Assembly: GCF_018361265.1 (NCBI RefSeq)
Contig: NZ_JAFLNH010000001.1
Location: 1,364,001 to 1,428,000 of the forward strand
DNA length: 64,000 nt
Reading direction: 5' to 3'
Origin: Mycobacterium sp. SM1
Lineage (GTDB): Bacteria; Actinomycetota; Actinomycetes; Mycobacteriales; Mycobacteriaceae
In this document: positions 9,612 through 21,731 of the stretch, piece by piece
Layout of the letters: each line of letters opens with the position of its first letter
Numbering within the stretch: the stretch's first letter is position 1
Made by a program: the position numbers and the translations under genes
Notes under the pieces: model-generated
The model's database searches: none
Told to the model about the DNA's origin: nothing
What the model saw: only the letters and a program-made list of their open reading frames with translations

Positions 9612-11396
9612 ATGAGCGACTACGACGTCGAGGCGGTGGATCGGCTGCCGTTCACCACCGCGGAGAAATCCGGGCGCTACCGCACCGAGAGCTACCAGGG
9701 GGCGGTCGGCCTCAACTGGTACACCAGCGATCCCAGCCTGCAATTCATGATGGCCTACTACCTTCGCCCCGACGAGCTGGCGTTCGCCGAGCCGCATTTG
9801 ACACGCATCGGCGAGCTCATGGGCGGGCCGGTGGCGCGCTGGGCCGAGGAGACCGACCGCAACCCGCCGCGACTGGAGCGCTACGACCGCTGGGGCCACG
9901 ACATCAGCCGGGTGGTGATGCCGGCGTCGTTCATCGAGTCCAAACGCGCGGTGCTGGATGCCCAGAAAACGCTGCGCGACGCCGCCCGGCGCGCCGGGCT
10001 GAACCCCGCGATGGCGCTGTTCGCCGCCAACTTCATGCTCGATCAGGCCGACATCGGGATGGGCTGCGCCCTGGGCACCGGCGCCAACATGGTGAAGTCG
10101 CTGGTGGCCGCCTATGCGCCCGCGCAGGTGCGCGAGCACGTGCTGGCCAAGTTCGACTCCGGCGAATGGGAGGGCGAGACCGCGCAACTGCTGACCGAAC
10201 GCACCGGCGGCTCTGACCTGGCGGCGCTGGAGACGACGGCGCGACGGGCAGACCCGCGCGACGGCTCCGCGTGGCTGCTCAACGGCTTCAAGTGGTTCGC
10301 GTCGAACTGCAACGGCCAGGTGTTTGTCGTGCTGGCCAAGCCCGAGGGCGCGCCGGACTCCGCCCGTGGGGTGGCCGCGTTCCTGGTGCTGCGGACCCGC
10401 CGCGACGGCTCCGCCAACGGCGTGCGGATCCGGCGCCTGAAGGACAAGCTGGGCACCCGCTCGGTCGCCTCCGGGGAGATCGAGTTCGTCGACGCCGAAG
10501 CGTTCCTGCTCTCCGGGGAACCCAGCACCGATGCCGGCCCCTCCGATGGCAAGGGCCTGGGGCGCATGATGGAGCTGACCAACGCCGCGCGGCTGGGCAT
10601 CGCGCTGTTCGCCCTTGGCAACGCGCGCCGTGCGCTGGTCGAGTCGCTGTGCTACGCGCGGGCGCGCCACGCCTTCGGTGGGGCGCTGATCGACAAGCCG
10701 CTGATGCGGCGCAAGCTCGCCGAGATGATCGTCGACGTCGAAGCCGCCCAGGCGTTGGTGTTTGACGGGACAGGGTTCGCCAACCACCGGCAGCCCAAAG
10801 CGATTCGCCAGCGCATCGCGGTTCCGGTGATCAAGCTTAAAGTGTGCCGGCTGGGCATCACCGCGGCATCCGATGCCATCGAGATCCACGGCGGCAACGG
10901 CTACATCGAAAACTGGCCAGTAGCAAGGATTTTACGTGATGCGCAGGTGAACACCATCTGGGAGGGACCCGACAACATCTTGTGCCTGGACGTGCGGCGG
11001 GGAATTGCACACGCCCAGGCGCACGAGCCACTGCTGGCCCGCCTGCACGACGCGGTCTCGGTGTCCGACGACGACGAAACCACCCGACTGGTTTCGCGGC
11101 GCATCGAGGACCTCACCGCGGCGATCACCGCCTGGGGCAAACTCGAGGCCAGGGTCGCCGAGGCGCGGTTGTTCCCGCTGGCCCAGCTCATGGGCGACGT
11201 GTATGCCGGCGCGCTGCTCACCGAGCAGGCCGCGTGGGAGCGGGCCACCCGCAACACCGACCGTAAACGCCTACTCGCCCGGCTCTATGCCCAGCGCTAC
11301 CTCGCCGAGCGTGGGCCGCTGCGCGGCATCGACGCGCCCGACGACGAGGCGCTGGAGCGTTTCGACGAACTGGTGTCCGGCGCGCTCACGCTGTAG
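9612..11396 (+). CDS. fadE35: Acyl-CoA dehydrogenase FadE35
   Basis: A 594-residue flavin-dependent acyl-CoA dehydrogenase of the long AidB-like type. The N-terminal domain (about 1-170) carries the start NWYTSDPSLQ, the middle beta domain contains LTERTGGSDLAALET, and the C-terminal helical domain contains EIHGGNGYIENWPVARILRD, the flavin/active-site stretch typical of the family. An extra C-terminal region extends the protein beyond the usual ~390 residues. The substrate is unknown. The ATG at 9612 is preceded by a GGGAAGGGG ribosome-binding region. The gene is on the same strand as embAB and convergent with accD4, as in other mycobacteria. Confidence 0.93.
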   Translation: MSDYDVEAVDRLPFTTAEKSGRYRTESYQGAVGLNWYTSDPSLQFMMAYYLRPDELAFAEPHLTRIGELMGGPVARWAEETDRNPPRLERYDRWGHDISRVVMPASFIESKRAVLDAQKTLRDAARRAGLNPAMALFAANFMLDQADIGMGCALGTGANMVKSLVAAYAPAQVREHVLAKFDSGEWEGETAQLLTERTGGSDLAALETTARRADPRDGSAWLLNGFKWFASNCNGQVFVVLAKPEGAPDSARGVAAFLVLRTRRDGSANGVRIRRLKDKLGTRSVASGEIEFVDAEAFLLSGEPSTDAGPSDGKGLGRMMELTNAARLGIALFALGNARRALVESLCYARARHAFGGALIDKPLMRRKLAEMIVDVEAAQALVFDGTGFANHRQPKAIRQRIAVPVIKLKVCRLGITAASDAIEIHGGNGYIENWPVARILRDAQVNTIWEGPDNILCLDVRRGIAHAQAHEPLLARLHDAVSVSDDDETTRLVSRRIEDLTAAITAWGKLEARVAEARLFPLAQLMGDVYAGALLTEQAAWERATRNTDRKRLLARLYAQRYLAERGPLRGIDAPDDEALERFDELVSGALTL

Positions 11397-11460
11397 CAGA
11401 CGCGCCAGCCCCATCACGCTCCCGGAAAAGGGAAGGGGTTTGCGTCTTCTCGCCATTAAA

Positions 11461-13011
11461 TTAAATGGGGATCAGCGCGTGCTTGCGCTGCACGTGCTGA
11501 ACTTGCTTGTCCCGCAGCAGGTGCAGCGCCTTGCGCAGCAGCAGCCTGGTCTGGTGCGGCTCGATGACCGCGTCGATGAACCCGCGCTCGGCGGCGATCC
11601 ACGGAGTCGCCATGTGCAGGTTGTAGTTCTCGATGAAGCTCTGCTTGATCGCCTGCGCCTCAGGGGTATTCGGGTCGGGGAAGCGTTTCATCAGCAGCTG
11701 CGCCGCACCCTCGGCGCCGATCACCGCGATGCGGGCGGTGGGCCACGCGAAATTCAGGTCGGCGGTCAGCTGCTTGGATCCCATCACCGCGTACGCCCCG
11801 CCGTAGGACTTGCGCACGGTGATCGTCACCTTCGGCACGTCGGCCTCCACCACCGCGTACAGGAACCGGCCGCCGCGTTTGATGATGCCCCCCTTCTCCT
11901 GTTCCACGCCGGGAAGGAAGCCGGGGGTGTCGACGACGAAGATCAGCGGCAGGTTCATGGTGTCGCAGAACCGGATGAACCGTGCCGCCTTGTCGGAGGC
12001 TTCGTTGTCGATCGAGCCGGACAGCACCATCGGCTGGTTGGCCACCACACCGACCGGGCGGCCGTCGACCCGGGCGAAACCGGTGATGATGGCCTGCCCG
12101 GCCTGCGCGCCAACGTCCAGGAAATCGCCGTCGTCGAAGATTCGCAGCAAGATCTCGTGCATGTCGTAGGACACGTTGTCGTTGTCCGGCACGATCGAGT
12201 CGAGTTCCAGGTCATGCGGCGTGATCTGCGGCTCCAGGCCGGGATTGACGATCGGCGGGTCGTCAAAGCAGTTGGACGGCAGAAACGACAAAAACTCCCG
12301 CACGTAGGCGAACGCGGCGGCTTCGGAGTCGACAACCTGGTGGATGTTGCCGTAGCGGGCCTGCGCATCGGCGCCGCCGAGCTCGTCGAGGCTGACATCT
12401 TCCCCGGTGACTTCCTTGATCACGTCGGGGCCGGTGACGAACATGTAGCCCTGGTCACGCACCGCGACGATAAGGTCGTCCTGGATCGGCGAATACACTG
12501 CTCCCCCAGCGCATTTGCCTAAGATCAGGGAGATCTGCGGGACCAGCCCGGTCAACCGCTCGTGGCGGGCGCCCAGCTCGGCGTACCAGGCCAGCGAGGT
12601 GACCGCGTCCTGGATGCGGGCGCCGCCGGAGTCGTTGATGCCGATGATCGGGCAAGCCACCTTCGCGCACCACTCCATGAGATGGGCCACCTTGCGGCCG
12701 AACATCTCGCCCACCGTGCCGCCGAACACCGTCTGGTCATGCGAGAACACCCCCACCGGCCGGCCATCGATCCTGCCGTGACCGGTCACCACGCCGTCGC
12801 CGTAAAGTGCGTTGGGGTCGTTGGGAGTGCGCGCCAGCGCCCCGATCTCTAAGAAGCTGCCCGGGTCGAGTAGCGCGTGGATGCGCTCCCGCGCGCTCGG
12901 GATGCCCTTCTTCGCGCGTTTGGCCACGGCCTTCTCGCCGCCGGGCTCCTTGGCCAGTTCCAGCTTTTCGTGAAGTTCGGCCAGCAGCTCGGCGGTGGTC
13001 TTCGTGCTCAC
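11461..13011 (-). CDS. accD4: Acyl-CoA carboxylase beta subunit AccD4
   Basis: A 516-residue carboxyltransferase subunit. With AccA3/AccD5/AccE5 it makes the carboxylated long-chain acyl-CoA extender used by Pks13 in mycolic-acid condensation. Both crotonase-like halves are present: the N-terminal half contains [14 protein letters not shown] and the C-terminal half [21 protein letters not shown] and [12 protein letters not shown]. The GTG at 13009-13011 was chosen because it starts [10 protein letters not shown] and overlaps the pks13 stop by four bases (GTGA), showing tight coupling. The open frame reaching 13608 is a shadow of pks13. It is the last gene of the fadD32-pks13-accD4 operon. Confidence 0.96.
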   Translation of the reverse strand: MSTKTTAELLAELHEKLELAKEPGGEKAVAKRAKKGIPSARERIHALLDPGSFLEIGALARTPNDPNALYGDGVVTGHGRIDGRPVGVFSHDQTVFGGTVGEMFGRKVAHLMEWCAKVACPIIGINDSGGARIQDAVTSLAWYAELGARHERLTGLVPQISLILGKCAGGAVYSPIQDDLIVAVRDQGYMFVTGPDVIKEVTGEDVSLDELGGADAQARYGNIHQVVDSEAAAFAYVREFLSFLPSNCFDDPPIVNPGLEPQITPHDLELDSIVPDNDNVSYDMHEILLRIFDDGDFLDVGAQAGQAIITGFARVDGRPVGVVANQPMVLSGSIDNEASDKAARFIRFCDTMNLPLIFVVDTPGFLPGVEQEKGGIIKRGGRFLYAVVEADVPKVTITVRKSYGGAYAVMGSKQLTADLNFAWPTARIAVIGAEGAAQLLMKRFPDPNTPEAQAIKQSFIENYNLHMATPWIAAERGFIDAVIEPHQTRLLLRKALHLLRDKQVQHVQRKHALIPI

Positions 13012-16000
13012 TTGCCTGCCCTCTGCGCCGCCTCGATCCGGTGCAGCGCCTCGCTCAGGTGCGCCCCGACCTTGGCGATGATCGGCTCGTCGATGGCCTG
13101 GATGTGCTCGCCGCCGATGTGCACGACCTCCAGGTCGGACACGTACTCGCCCCAGCCGCCATCGGGCTGGCGGATGGCGTAGCGCGGCTCGAACATGATC
13201 GCGTCGTCGTGGTAGCGGTCGGCCATGTAGAGGGTGACATGCCCGTCGTAGGGCTGGATCTGCACGGTGTCGAGGGCCCGGTTGTCCAGATACGAGGTGC
13301 GCTGGTGCTCGATGATGCCGGCCGGGATCTGCACACCGCTGGCCTTGACCGCTTCCAGGACGAATTTCACCTGCCCCTCGTCGTCGAGCTGCTCCAGCTG
13401 CTCGTAGGGGATCTCCGGAATGGTGACGTTGAAGTTCCGCTCGGCGAAGCGTGCGTAGCGCTCCCAGCGTTTGCGGATCTCCTCTTTGGTCTGCGGGATC
13501 TCCTCGCCGGGGCGCACGGTGTCGATCAGCCCCACAAACGGGACGTCGCAGCCCAGCCGTTTCAGCCCCACCGCGCACGCATAGGCCAGCGCACCGCCCA
13601 GCGACCAACCGACCAGGACGAAAGGCCCGTCGCGCTGGATTTGCACCAGCCTGGGCAGATAGGTCATCGCCCGCTGCTCGATGGGGCCCTCCACACGCTC
13701 GAAACCGTACATCGGGGTATCGGGGGGGAGCCGCTTGAGCAACGGCTCGTAGACGACCGTCGACCCGCCGGCCGGATGAAACACGAACACCGGGACCGCG
13801 GTGGAGCCTTCCGGGCGCGCCCGCAGGGTGCGGACGAACCCGTCGAGCTGGCCGGCCTCCAAGTGCTCGCGCACCTTCTCGGCCAGCGTTTCGATGGTTG
13901 TGGCGGCCTTGACGTCCTCGGCGGTGATCGGCCCGTCGGCGCGCTCGGCGAGCCGCTGGGCCATCTTGGCGGCGGTGTCGTCGTCCAGCTCCGGCAGCGG
14001 GTTGAAGATGCCGCCCGGAGATTTACCGGTGACAATGGCCCAGGTGGCGAACGTGACCCGCTCGGCGGCGTCACGCGGGGGCACGTCCGAGTTCAGCGCC
14101 TCGGCCACCGCCCGCTGATTGAGGGCCTGGGCGGCGCCCGCCGGGCCGGGCCGCGGGGACGGGCCCGACGGATCCGTCGGCGGCGGTGGCACCGGTTGCG
14201 CGGCGGCGCCTTCCACGCCGCTCGGTGGCGGGGTTGGCGCCGGGGCCGTCGGCGCTGTCGGCGCCGGTGGGGCAGTGATTGCGCCGCCGAGCAATTCGGC
14301 CTGCTCTTTGGCGATCTCCTCGGCCGTCTTCGTCTTCTGGTACTCGTGCAGCTGCTGGACCTCGTCGCGGTGCTCGATCGCGTACTCGATGAGCTTCTCC
14401 ACGTTGTAAAGGTTGGCGTCACGCACGGCCTGCAGCTGGATGGGCGGCAGGTCAAAGTCGTATTCGACGCGGTTTTTAATACGCACCGCCATCAACGAGT
14501 CCAGCCCCAGCTCGATCAGCGGCACTTCCCACGGCAGATCCTCGGGCTCATAGCCCATCGCCGCCGACACGATGGTGGCCAGCCGCTCATGCACCGTCTC
14601 ACCGGAATCCGGCGACCACTTGGTAAAGCCGGCGGGCATCTGGCGTGCCGTGAGGCTGTCGTGCAGGGTCTCGGCGTCCGGTTCCTCGGGTGCCGTCGCG
14701 GCTGGCGACGGCACCGCCGAAACGCTCCCCGGCGTGATCGCCTCCCCGGCGCCCACCGCCGCCGGCAACACCGCAAAACCGGAACCGGCCTGGCCGGCGC
14801 GGCTCACCAGGGCGTCGTAGACCAGGGTAAACGACTCGTCGATGCGGGCATGCACCTGCACCGCGGCCCCGCCGGGATGGCGGGTCAGCGTCGTCACCAG
14901 CCGCGCGCCCGCGCCGGGCACCGCCCGTTGCTCGGCGGCCACCAGCTGAGCATCCGAAAGAACTTGGGCCGCAGCGGATTTCACGAGAGCGGCCAGATCG
15001 GTTTCGCCGCGCGGCGCATATTCCCACACATGGCGGCCGTCGGGCAGCGCCACATGGGCACCCGGCATGATCAGTGATCCGTCGCCGGAGAAGTGCGCGT
15101 CAAGCCAGTGCTCTTTGCGCTTGAAGCGGGTTGGCGGGATGTTGGCAAAATCTTCGGGTCCTCCGGCCCCGGTCGCGCGGGTGAACAGGGTGCGCATGTC
15201 CAGGTCGTGGCCGTGCACGTAGAGCTGCGCCATCGCCCGGGTCATCGACTCGACGTCGTCGTGTTTGCGAATCAGCGTCGGAATCAGCTGCGCCTCAGGC
15301 AATCCGGCAGCGGCTGTCGTCAGGCCCACCTGCATCAGCGCCACCGGGTTGGGTGCGAGCTCCAGGAAGGTGGTGTACCCGGCGTCGACGGCGTTGCGAA
15401 TGCCCTGGGTGAAATACACCGAATGCCGCAGGCCCTTCTTCCAGTACTCGACGTCGTGGATGACCTCCCCGGGCTTGAGGTAGCGACCCTCGTGCACCGT
15501 GGAGAAATAGCCGATAGCGATGGGATGCGGCCGGATGCCCTGCAGTTCGGCGGACAGCTCCCCCAGCAATGGATCCATCTGTGACGTGTGGCTGGCGCCT
15601 TTGGTCTGAAACTTGCGGGCGAATTTGCCCTCCGCCTCGCAGCGGGCGATGATCGCGTCCACTTGGGCGGGCGGGCCGCCGATGACGGTCTGGTTCGGCG
15701 CGGCGTACACGCACACCTCCAGGCCTGGGAAGTCGGCGAACACCGTCTTGATCTCGTCGGCGGAGTATTCGACAAGAGCCATCAGCCGGATGTACTCACC
15801 GAAGAGCATCGCCTCGCCCTCACCCATCAGGTGCGAGCGCGAGCAGATCGTGCGGGTGGCGTCCGCCAGCGACAGCCCGCCCGCGAAATAGGCCGCGGCG
15901 GCCTCGCCAAGCGACTGGCCCACCACCGCAGCGGGTTTGGCCCCGTGATGGCGGAGCAGCTCACCGAGCGCAACCTGGATCGCGAAGATGGTGACCTGGG

Positions 16001-18323
16001 TGGTCTCGATGCCGTAGTCCTGCGCGTCATCGAGGATCAGCTCGACGATCGAATAGCCCCGCTCGTATTGCACGTAGGCGTCGACCTTGTCGATCCACTC
16101 GGCGAACACCGGGTTGCGCAGGTAGAGGTTCTTGGCCATCTTGCGGTGCTGGGCACCGAAACCGGCCAGCACCCACACCGGCCCGCTGGTGACCGGGCCG
16201 TCGGCGGAATACACGTTCGGGGCCTGCTTGCCCTCGGCGACCGCCCGCAGGCCCTTGATCGCCTCCTCGTGATTGCGGGCCAGCACCACCGCGCGGGAGC
16301 GGCCGTGGTTGCGCCGGGAAAGCGCCCGCCCGATGGACTCCAGCGAGGACGCTTGCCCCTCGGGGCTTTCCATCCAGTCGGCCAGCTCGGCGGCGGCGGC
16401 CTTCTTGCGGGAGGTCAGAAAAGCCGAAACCGCCAACGGAACAAGCGGTGCGGTGTCTTGTTGGGCGGCCTCAAGTTCCCGTAACGCAGCCTCTTTGAGC
16501 CGCTTGGCTTCCTCGGTCAGTCCGGGCAGTTCGGGCTCTTCGGCCTCCGCAGGCTGCTCGTTAGCGAAGTCACCGTGCTCGTCGAGGCGCACACCCACCT
16601 CTGCGGCCGCCACGCTCGCCCCGGCGGCGGACTCGTCCGGCTCACGTTCGACGACGTCGTGGGGCAGCACCTCCCGCAGCACCACGTGCGCATTGGTGCC
16701 GCCGAACCCGAAGCTGGACACCCCGGCTATCGCATAGCCGCTGTAGCGAGGCCAGTCGGTGACGGTGTCGGCCACCTTCAGATGCAGCGCGCCGAAATCG
16801 ATGTGCGGGTTGGGCCCGGCGTAGTTGATGGACGGTGGCAGCTTGTCGTGGGCCAGCGCCAGCACCACCTTGGCCAGGCTGGCCACCCCGGCCGCCGACT
16901 CCAGGTGCCCGATATTGGTTTTGATCGCACCCAATAGCGCCGGCTTGTCGGCGGGACGCCCCTTGCCGACCACGCGCCCGAGCGCCTCGGCTTCGATCGG
17001 GTCGCCGAGGATCGTCCCGGTGCCGTGCGCCTCGATGTAGTCCACGCTGCGCGGGTCGATGCCGGCGTCCCGGTAGGCGCGGCGCAGCACGTCCGCCTGA
17101 GCGTCCGGGTTGGGTATCAGTAGGCCCGACGAGCGGCCGTCGTGGTTGACCGCGCTGCCGGCGATCACCGCCAGAATCTGGTCGCCGTCGCGGCGGGCGT
17201 CCGGCACCCGCTTGAGCACCAGCATGCCCGCGCCCTCCGAGCGGGTGTACCCGTCGGCGTCGGCGGAGAACGACTTGATCCGCCCGTCGGGCGCCAGCAC
17301 CCCGCCGACCTCGTCGAACCCGACGGTGATCACCGGGGTGATCAGGGCGTTCACCCCACCCGCGACGGCCACGTCGCACTCACCGGCCCGCAGCGCCTGC
17401 ACGGCCTGGTGCGTGGCGACCAGCGAACTCGAGCACGCGGTGTCCACCGCCACCGACGGGCCGCGGAAGTCATAGAAGTAGGACACCCGGTTGGCGATGA
17501 TCGAGCTCGCATTGCCGGTGATCGCGTAGGGGTGCGTGACCGTCGGGTCCGACATGGCCAGGAAGGCGTAGTCGTTGACGGAGGCGCCGATGAACACCCC
17601 GACCGCCTGGCCGCGCAGGCTTGACGCCGGGATGCGGGCGTGCTCCAGCGCCTCCCAGGTCAACTCCAGCGCCAGCCGCTGCTGCGGATCGATGTTGTCG
17701 GCCTCGGTCTTCGACAGCGCGAAGAACTCCGAGTCGAACCCCTTGATGTCGGTGAGATATCCCCCGCGGGTGCGCGCCCTGCCGACCCGCTCGGCGATGC
17801 GCGGCTCCCCCAGGAACTCCCGCCAGCGGTCCTCCGGCAGATCGGTGATCGCGTCGCGGCCCTCCAGCAACGCCCGCCAGGTCTCCTCCGGGGTGCTCAT
17901 GTCCCCGGGGAAGCGGGTGGCCAGCCCCACCACCGCGATATCGACCCGCTCGACCGGCCCCATGCGCGACCAGTCCTCCTCGTCGGCGGTATCGGCTACC
18001 ACCGGCTCGCCCTCGATGATGCGGGTCGCCAACGACTCGATGGTCGGATGCTGGAACGCCACCGTCGCCGACAGCGTGACCCCGGTGAGGTCTTCGATGT
18101 CGGCGGCCAGCGCCACCGCGTCCCGCGACGAGAGACCCAGCTCCACCATTGGCGTGGACTCGTCGATCGCGTCGGGCGGCTGCCCGGTGGCCTTGCCCAC
18201 CCATTCGCGAAGCCAGCGCCGCAGCTCGGCGACCGTCATGCCGGCAGGTGCGGCAGCGCCGGCGGCGGTCGGAGCCGCGGGCGGCAGGGAACTCACCTGG
18301 AAGTCGGTGTCGGTATCGGACAT
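13008..18323 (-). CDS. pks13: Polyketide synthase Pks13, mycolic acid condensase
   Basis: A 1771-residue type I polyketide synthase that performs the final Claisen-type condensation of the meromycolate and alpha chains. Order: N-terminal ACP with [10 protein letters not shown], ketosynthase with DTACSSSL and EAHGTGT, acyltransferase with [10 protein letters not shown], second ACP with [10 protein letters not shown], and C-terminal thioesterase with [11 protein letters not shown]. The linker between the second ACP and the thioesterase is Pro/Ala-rich and longer than I recall for M. tuberculosis. The ATG at 18323 (MSDTDTDF) is preferred to a TTG three codons upstream. The fadD32 stop lies within the 9 bases just before it, so the genes are contiguous. 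accD4 follows with a 4-bp overlap. Confidence 0.97.
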   Translation of the reverse strand: MSDTDTDFQVSSLPPAAPTAAGAAAPAGMTVAELRRWLREWVGKATGQPPDAIDESTPMVELGLSSRDAVALAADIEDLTGVTLSATVAFQHPTIESLATRIIEGEPVVADTADEEDWSRMGPVERVDIAVVGLATRFPGDMSTPEETWRALLEGRDAITDLPEDRWREFLGEPRIAERVGRARTRGGYLTDIKGFDSEFFALSKTEADNIDPQQRLALELTWEALEHARIPASSLRGQAVGVFIGASVNDYAFLAMSDPTVTHPYAITGNASSIIANRVSYFYDFRGPSVAVDTACSSSLVATHQAVQALRAGECDVAVAGGVNALITPVITVGFDEVGGVLAPDGRIKSFSADADGYTRSEGAGMLVLKRVPDARRDGDQILAVIAGSAVNHDGRSSGLLIPNPDAQADVLRRAYRDAGIDPRSVDYIEAHGTGTILGDPIEAEALGRVVGKGRPADKPALLGAIKTNIGHLESAAGVASLAKVVLALAHDKLPPSINYAGPNPHIDFGALHLKVADTVTDWPRYSGYAIAGVSSFGFGGTNAHVVLREVLPHDVVEREPDESAAGASVAAAEVGVRLDEHGDFANEQPAEAEEPELPGLTEEAKRLKEAALRELEAAQQDTAPLVPLAVSAFLTSRKKAAAAELADWMESPEGQASSLESIGRALSRRNHGRSRAVVLARNHEEAIKGLRAVAEGKQAPNVYSADGPVTSGPVWVLAGFGAQHRKMAKNLYLRNPVFAEWIDKVDAYVQYERGYSIVELILDDAQDYGIETTQVTIFAIQVALGELLRHHGAKPAAVVGQSLGEAAAAYFAGGLSLADATRTICSRSHLMGEGEAMLFGEYIRLMALVEYSADEIKTVFADFPGLEVCVYAAPNQTVIGGPPAQVDAIIARCEAEGKFARKFQTKGASHTSQMDPLLGELSAELQGIRPHPIAIGYFSTVHEGRYLKPGEVIHDVEYWKKGLRHSVYFTQGIRNAVDAGYTTFLELAPNPVALMQVGLTTAAAGLPEAQLIPTLIRKHDDVESMTRAMAQLYVHGHDLDMRTLFTRATGAGGPEDFANIPPTRFKRKEHWLDAHFSGDGSLIMPGAHVALPDGRHVWEYAPRGETDLAALVKSAAAQVLSDAQLVAAEQRAVPGAGARLVTTLTRHPGGAAVQVHARIDESFTLVYDALVSRAGQAGSGFAVLPAAVGAGEAITPGSVSAVPSPAATAPEEPDAETLHDSLTARQMPAGFTKWSPDSGETVHERLATIVSAAMGYEPEDLPWEVPLIELGLDSLMAVRIKNRVEYDFDLPPIQLQAVRDANLYNVEKLIEYAIEHRDEVQQLHEYQKTKTAEEIAKEQAELLGGAITAPPAPTAPTAPAPTPPPSGVEGAAAQPVPPPPTDPSGPSPRPGPAGAAQALNQRAVAEALNSDVPPRDAAERVTFATWAIVTGKSPGGIFNPLPELDDDTAAKMAQRLAERADGPITAEDVKAATTIETLAEKVREHLEAGQLDGFVRTLRARPEGSTAVPVFVFHPAGGSTVVYEPLLKRLPPDTPMYGFERVEGPIEQRAMTYLPRLVQIQRDGPFVLVGWSLGGALAYACAVGLKRLGCDVPFVGLIDTVRPGEEIPQTKEEIRKRWERYARFAERNFNVTIPEIPYEQLEQLDDEGQVKFVLEAVKASGVQIPAGIIEHQRTSYLDNRALDTVQIQPYDGHVTLYMADRYHDDAIMFEPRYAIRQPDGGWGEYVSDLEVVHIGGEHIQAIDEPIIAKVGAHLSEALHRIEAAQRAGK

Positions 18324-18328
18324 GCTCG

Positions 18329-20221
18329 TCAATTGGCCTGGTCGGCGAATGCGGTTGGGGATGCGGTGCCGCTGCGCAGGCTGCCGTCGAGGTAGGCGGC
18401 CCGGCAGGCGCGCCGCCCGATCTTGCCGCTGGAGGTCCGCGGCACGGTTCCGGCCTGAACCAGCAGCACGTCGCGAACGGTGACGCCGTGGCGCACCGCG
18501 ATGGCCGCCCGGATCTCGTCGGTGATCGGCCGGAGATCGAGCTTATGTGCGCCGGGAGCACGCTCGGCGACGATCACCAGTTGCTCGGAGGTGTCATCGG
18601 GGTCGTAGCTGAGGCCACAGTGCGGGTTGTCGAACACCTCCGCGGGCAGTTGATTGGCCGGCACGGAGAACGCGGCGATGAAGCCGGGCCGCAGCGCGCG
18701 GCTGGCCTCCTGCGCGGAGTACTCCAGATCCTGTGGGTAGTGGTTGCGTCCGTCGATGATAACGAGATCTTTGATGCGCCCGGTGATGTAAAGCCCGCCC
18801 CGGTAGTAGGTGCCGTAGTCGCCGGTGCGCACCCATAACCCGTCGTCGGGAACGCCTTCGGCGTGCGACGGGGTGGTCCGGGATTTAAGGATGTTTTTAA
18901 AGACTTCCCGGGTCTCGTCCTCGCGGTTCCAATAACCAATGCCCATGTTGTTGCCGTGCAGCCAGATCTCGCCGATGTGCCCGTCGGGAACTTCGCTGGC
19001 CGTTTCGGGGTCGACGATGACCGCCCACTCGTCCACGCCGACCTTGCCGACGCAGACCTGCGCGACCGCGTTCGGCGCGTCGGCGGGCACCTCGACGAAC
19101 CGGTGGTTGTTCAGCGCCTCGCGGTCAACGTAGACCACGGTCGGCGCCTCCGACATCGGGGTGCTCGACACGTACAGCGTCGCCTCGGCTAGGCCGTATG
19201 CGGGTTTGATCGCGGTCTCTTTCAAGCCGTGGGGGCGGAAAGCCTCGCAGAACTTGCGCATCGAGGCCACCGAGATCGGCTCGCTGCCGTTGAGGATCCC
19301 CTTGACGTTACTCAGGTCCAGCGGTGGCTCGCCGTCCTTGGGCACACCACGCAGTGCGGCGTGCTCGAACGCGAAGTTGGGGGCGACGGAGTAGGTCGGC
19401 CCGGAGTCGCCGTTTACGCCCGCAAGCGCCCGCATCCAGCGGATCGGGCGACGCACAAACGCCGCGGGCGTCATGAAGGTGTTGTGTTGGCCGAGCACCG
19501 GCGAGAGCATGATCGCGATCAAGCCCATGTCGTGGAAGAACGGCAGCCAGGTGACGCCGCGATCGCCGTCGTTGCCGTCAAAGCTGTTGAGCACCTGGAC
19601 CACGTTGGTGGCCAGGTTCAGGTGGGTGATCTGCACGCCCGTGGGCACCCGGGTGGAGCCGGACGTGTACTGCAGGTAGGCGATGGCGTCGACCGGGGGG
19701 TCGGGCGGCTCCCAGGTGGCGGCCACCTCGTTGGGAACCGCGTCGACGGCGATGACGCGCGGCCGCTGCCCCGCGGGACGGCTGCGGAAGAATTTGTTGA
19801 CGCCCTCGGCGGAGTCGCTGGTGGTCAGGATCGCCGCGGGAGCGCAGTCGTCAAGCACCGCGTGCAGTCGCCCGATGTGACCCGGCTCCGCCGGGTCGAA
19901 CAACGGCACCGCGATCCGCCCGGCGTAGAGGATGGCGAAAAAGGAGATGAGGTAGTCCAGGTTCTGCGGGCACAAGATGGCGATGCGGTCGCCCGGTCGG
20001 GTGATCTGCTGCAGACGGGCTCCCACCGCGCGGTTGCGGGCGGCGAACTCGGCCCAGCAGATGTCGCGCGCGACCCCGTCACGCTCGGTGGAGTAGTCCA
20101 GGAACCGGTAGGCCAACCTCTCCCCGCGCACCGCCGCCCACCGCTCAACGTGCCGAACCAGGTTGACGTTATCCGGAAACCTGATATGCCCGTTCACGAT
20201 GAATGGGTTGTGGTAGGCCAT
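18329..20221 (-). CDS. fadD32: Fatty-acyl-AMP ligase FadD32
   Basis: A 630-residue adenylate-forming enzyme that activates the meromycolic acid as acyl-AMP and loads it onto the N-terminal ACP of Pks13. The AMP-binding loop [15 protein letters not shown], the LPFFHDMGL stretch, [10 protein letters not shown] and the C-terminal [15 protein letters not shown] are all visible. The N-terminus [11 protein letters not shown] and overall length match the family closely. It is the first gene of the fadD32-pks13-accD4 operon. About 257 bp separate it from the upstream lipase gene, enough for its own promoter. Confidence 0.96.
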   Translation of the reverse strand: MAYHNPFIVNGHIRFPDNVNLVRHVERWAAVRGERLAYRFLDYSTERDGVARDICWAEFAARNRAVGARLQQITRPGDRIAILCPQNLDYLISFFAILYAGRIAVPLFDPAEPGHIGRLHAVLDDCAPAAILTTSDSAEGVNKFFRSRPAGQRPRVIAVDAVPNEVAATWEPPDPPVDAIAYLQYTSGSTRVPTGVQITHLNLATNVVQVLNSFDGNDGDRGVTWLPFFHDMGLIAIMLSPVLGQHNTFMTPAAFVRRPIRWMRALAGVNGDSGPTYSVAPNFAFEHAALRGVPKDGEPPLDLSNVKGILNGSEPISVASMRKFCEAFRPHGLKETAIKPAYGLAEATLYVSSTPMSEAPTVVYVDREALNNHRFVEVPADAPNAVAQVCVGKVGVDEWAVIVDPETASEVPDGHIGEIWLHGNNMGIGYWNREDETREVFKNILKSRTTPSHAEGVPDDGLWVRTGDYGTYYRGGLYITGRIKDLVIIDGRNHYPQDLEYSAQEASRALRPGFIAAFSVPANQLPAEVFDNPHCGLSYDPDDTSEQLVIVAERAPGAHKLDLRPITDEIRAAIAVRHGVTVRDVLLVQAGTVPRTSSGKIGRRACRAAYLDGSLRSGTASPTAFADQAN

Positions 20222-20478
20222 GCCACTCTCCTGTCAGAACACCTCAACTACCAGGCCGTCCGGCGGGCTGCGCGGTTCCCCGTTGCCGCCTGCCGCAAAC
20301 GCCAAACCCCACAGATGCTACCGGCGCGCGCCCGTCACTCGGTACCGCGTCGACCGGAGCGCGCCACATGGCTTCTTATGTTTCTCTTAATGTCCAGTCA
20401 TGGTAAAGGGCGATACGGCCCACGCCAAATCAACAGGCATCGAGTCGCCGAACTGTTATCGCCCCAGCGGCACCGATC

Positions 20479-21504
20479 TCAGCCGTGCTTCGGGTGGGGC
20501 GCGTGTTCGATCAGGGTGCGGGCCCAGCTCAAAGTCCACTGGGTGGCCGACTCCCCGTCCAGGCTCCAAAACTGGGTGGTGGCGTACAACGCGTGCACGG
20601 GTTGCCCGGCCCCGCCGGCCAGGGTGTCCAGGGTCGTGGGCAAGTTGACGATGTTAAACGCCTCCTGCGGGGCGGCGCAGATGAGGTCTCCGGGCGCGCA
20701 GATTTCATTGGTTCGGTTGGCCAGCGCGCCGAAACCACCGGGTCGCGCGCCGGTCATGGTCAATCCCAGGCCGGACAGCACGGGAACCTCGTGCAGGGTG
20801 ATCTCGGCGCCTTGGCCCGGCGGGTCGGGGCCGATGTCGTTGCCCACCCCGTCCTGGCGGCGACCGTCGGCGATCAGCGTCACGCCCAGCACCAAGTCCG
20901 CGTCGACCGGACCCCGACCGTTGCCGATATCGCTGGCAACATCGCCGGCGATCACCGCACCCTGCGAGAAGCCGATCAGCACATAGCTGGTCAGCGGGCA
21001 TTTGGCGGTCATGTCGGTCATCGCTTTGACTGTGGCACGGGTGCCTTCGGCCCGGCTGTCGTTGTAAGACATCTGGTTGTCGGCGCTCAGCGGGTTGTGA
21101 AACTGCGCGGTGTAGGGCACGGTGTAGACCTCGACCCGGCTCTGCGGGAACTGCTTGGAGATTGGCCGGGTGATGTTGAGCAGCAATGCTTTCGGGAACT
21201 GCACCGGGTTGAGCGGGTTGTCCGTTGCCGACGACTCCCATGTTCCCGGGACCGCGATCAAATCCACGTCCGGGCAGTCGGCGCTCTGAAACGCTGGGCG
21301 GGGCTTTTTCGGTTGCGGCCCAACACTGGTCGGTGGCACAATCTCGGGCGGCACTGCGCTGGGCGGAGACTCCGGGTGACGCGCGATGCGGCCCACGACC
21401 GCGATGGCAAGGGCCGCCGCGAGAGCCACCGAACCGGCCGCGGCCACGGCCAGGATCCGGTGGCGCCTGCGCCGGGAATTTCGTCGGGGTCTGGTACCCA
21501 TCAT
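20479..21504 (-). CDS. Cutinase-like phospholipase/thioesterase (Rv3802c type)
   Basis: A 341-residue cell-envelope serine hydrolase of the cutinase-like family. A basic N-terminus ([12 protein letters not shown]) precedes one membrane segment (about 18-38), then a Pro-rich linker and an alpha/beta hydrolase domain. The nucleophile motif is IGFSQGAV (GxSxG), with Asp and His expected near ADGRRQDG and the C-terminus. The M. tuberculosis protein has phospholipase A and thioesterase activity and is reported as essential for growth and envelope integrity. Its place between fbpD and fadD32 is conserved. Two adjacent ATG codons (21504 and 21501) are possible starts. Confidence 0.93.
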   Translation of the reverse strand: MMGTRPRRNSRRRRHRILAVAAAGSVALAAALAIAVVGRIARHPESPPSAVPPEIVPPTSVGPQPKKPRPAFQSADCPDVDLIAVPGTWESSATDNPLNPVQFPKALLLNITRPISKQFPQSRVEVYTVPYTAQFHNPLSADNQMSYNDSRAEGTRATVKAMTDMTAKCPLTSYVLIGFSQGAVIAGDVASDIGNGRGPVDADLVLGVTLIADGRRQDGVGNDIGPDPPGQGAEITLHEVPVLSGLGLTMTGARPGGFGALANRTNEICAPGDLICAAPQEAFNIVNLPTTLDTLAGGAGQPVHALYATTQFWSLDGESATQWTLSWARTLIEHAPHPKHG

Positions 21505-21731
21505 CTCCTGTCAGCGGGTTGTGAACAGCTGGGTCGATCTTCGCAACGCGGCGACCGTACGTGAGGGCAGCCGGTTGGCGGTGCATGCCGACTCGGGCCG
21601 TCGCACCCGACGCGCGCACCCCTCCACGGTAGCGGCTCGGCGCGCGACCGCGTTCCGCACAATCCGCCGGGGAATGCCGCGCCGCGGCTTAGCCCAGGCT
21701 TAGCCCCGACCGGCCGTTCCCGAGTGCCCGG

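Noticed and set aside
12807..15077. 756-codon open frame on the plus strand
   Set aside because: It lies entirely antisense to pks13 and accD4 and has the Arg/Gly/His-rich composition of a GC shadow frame.
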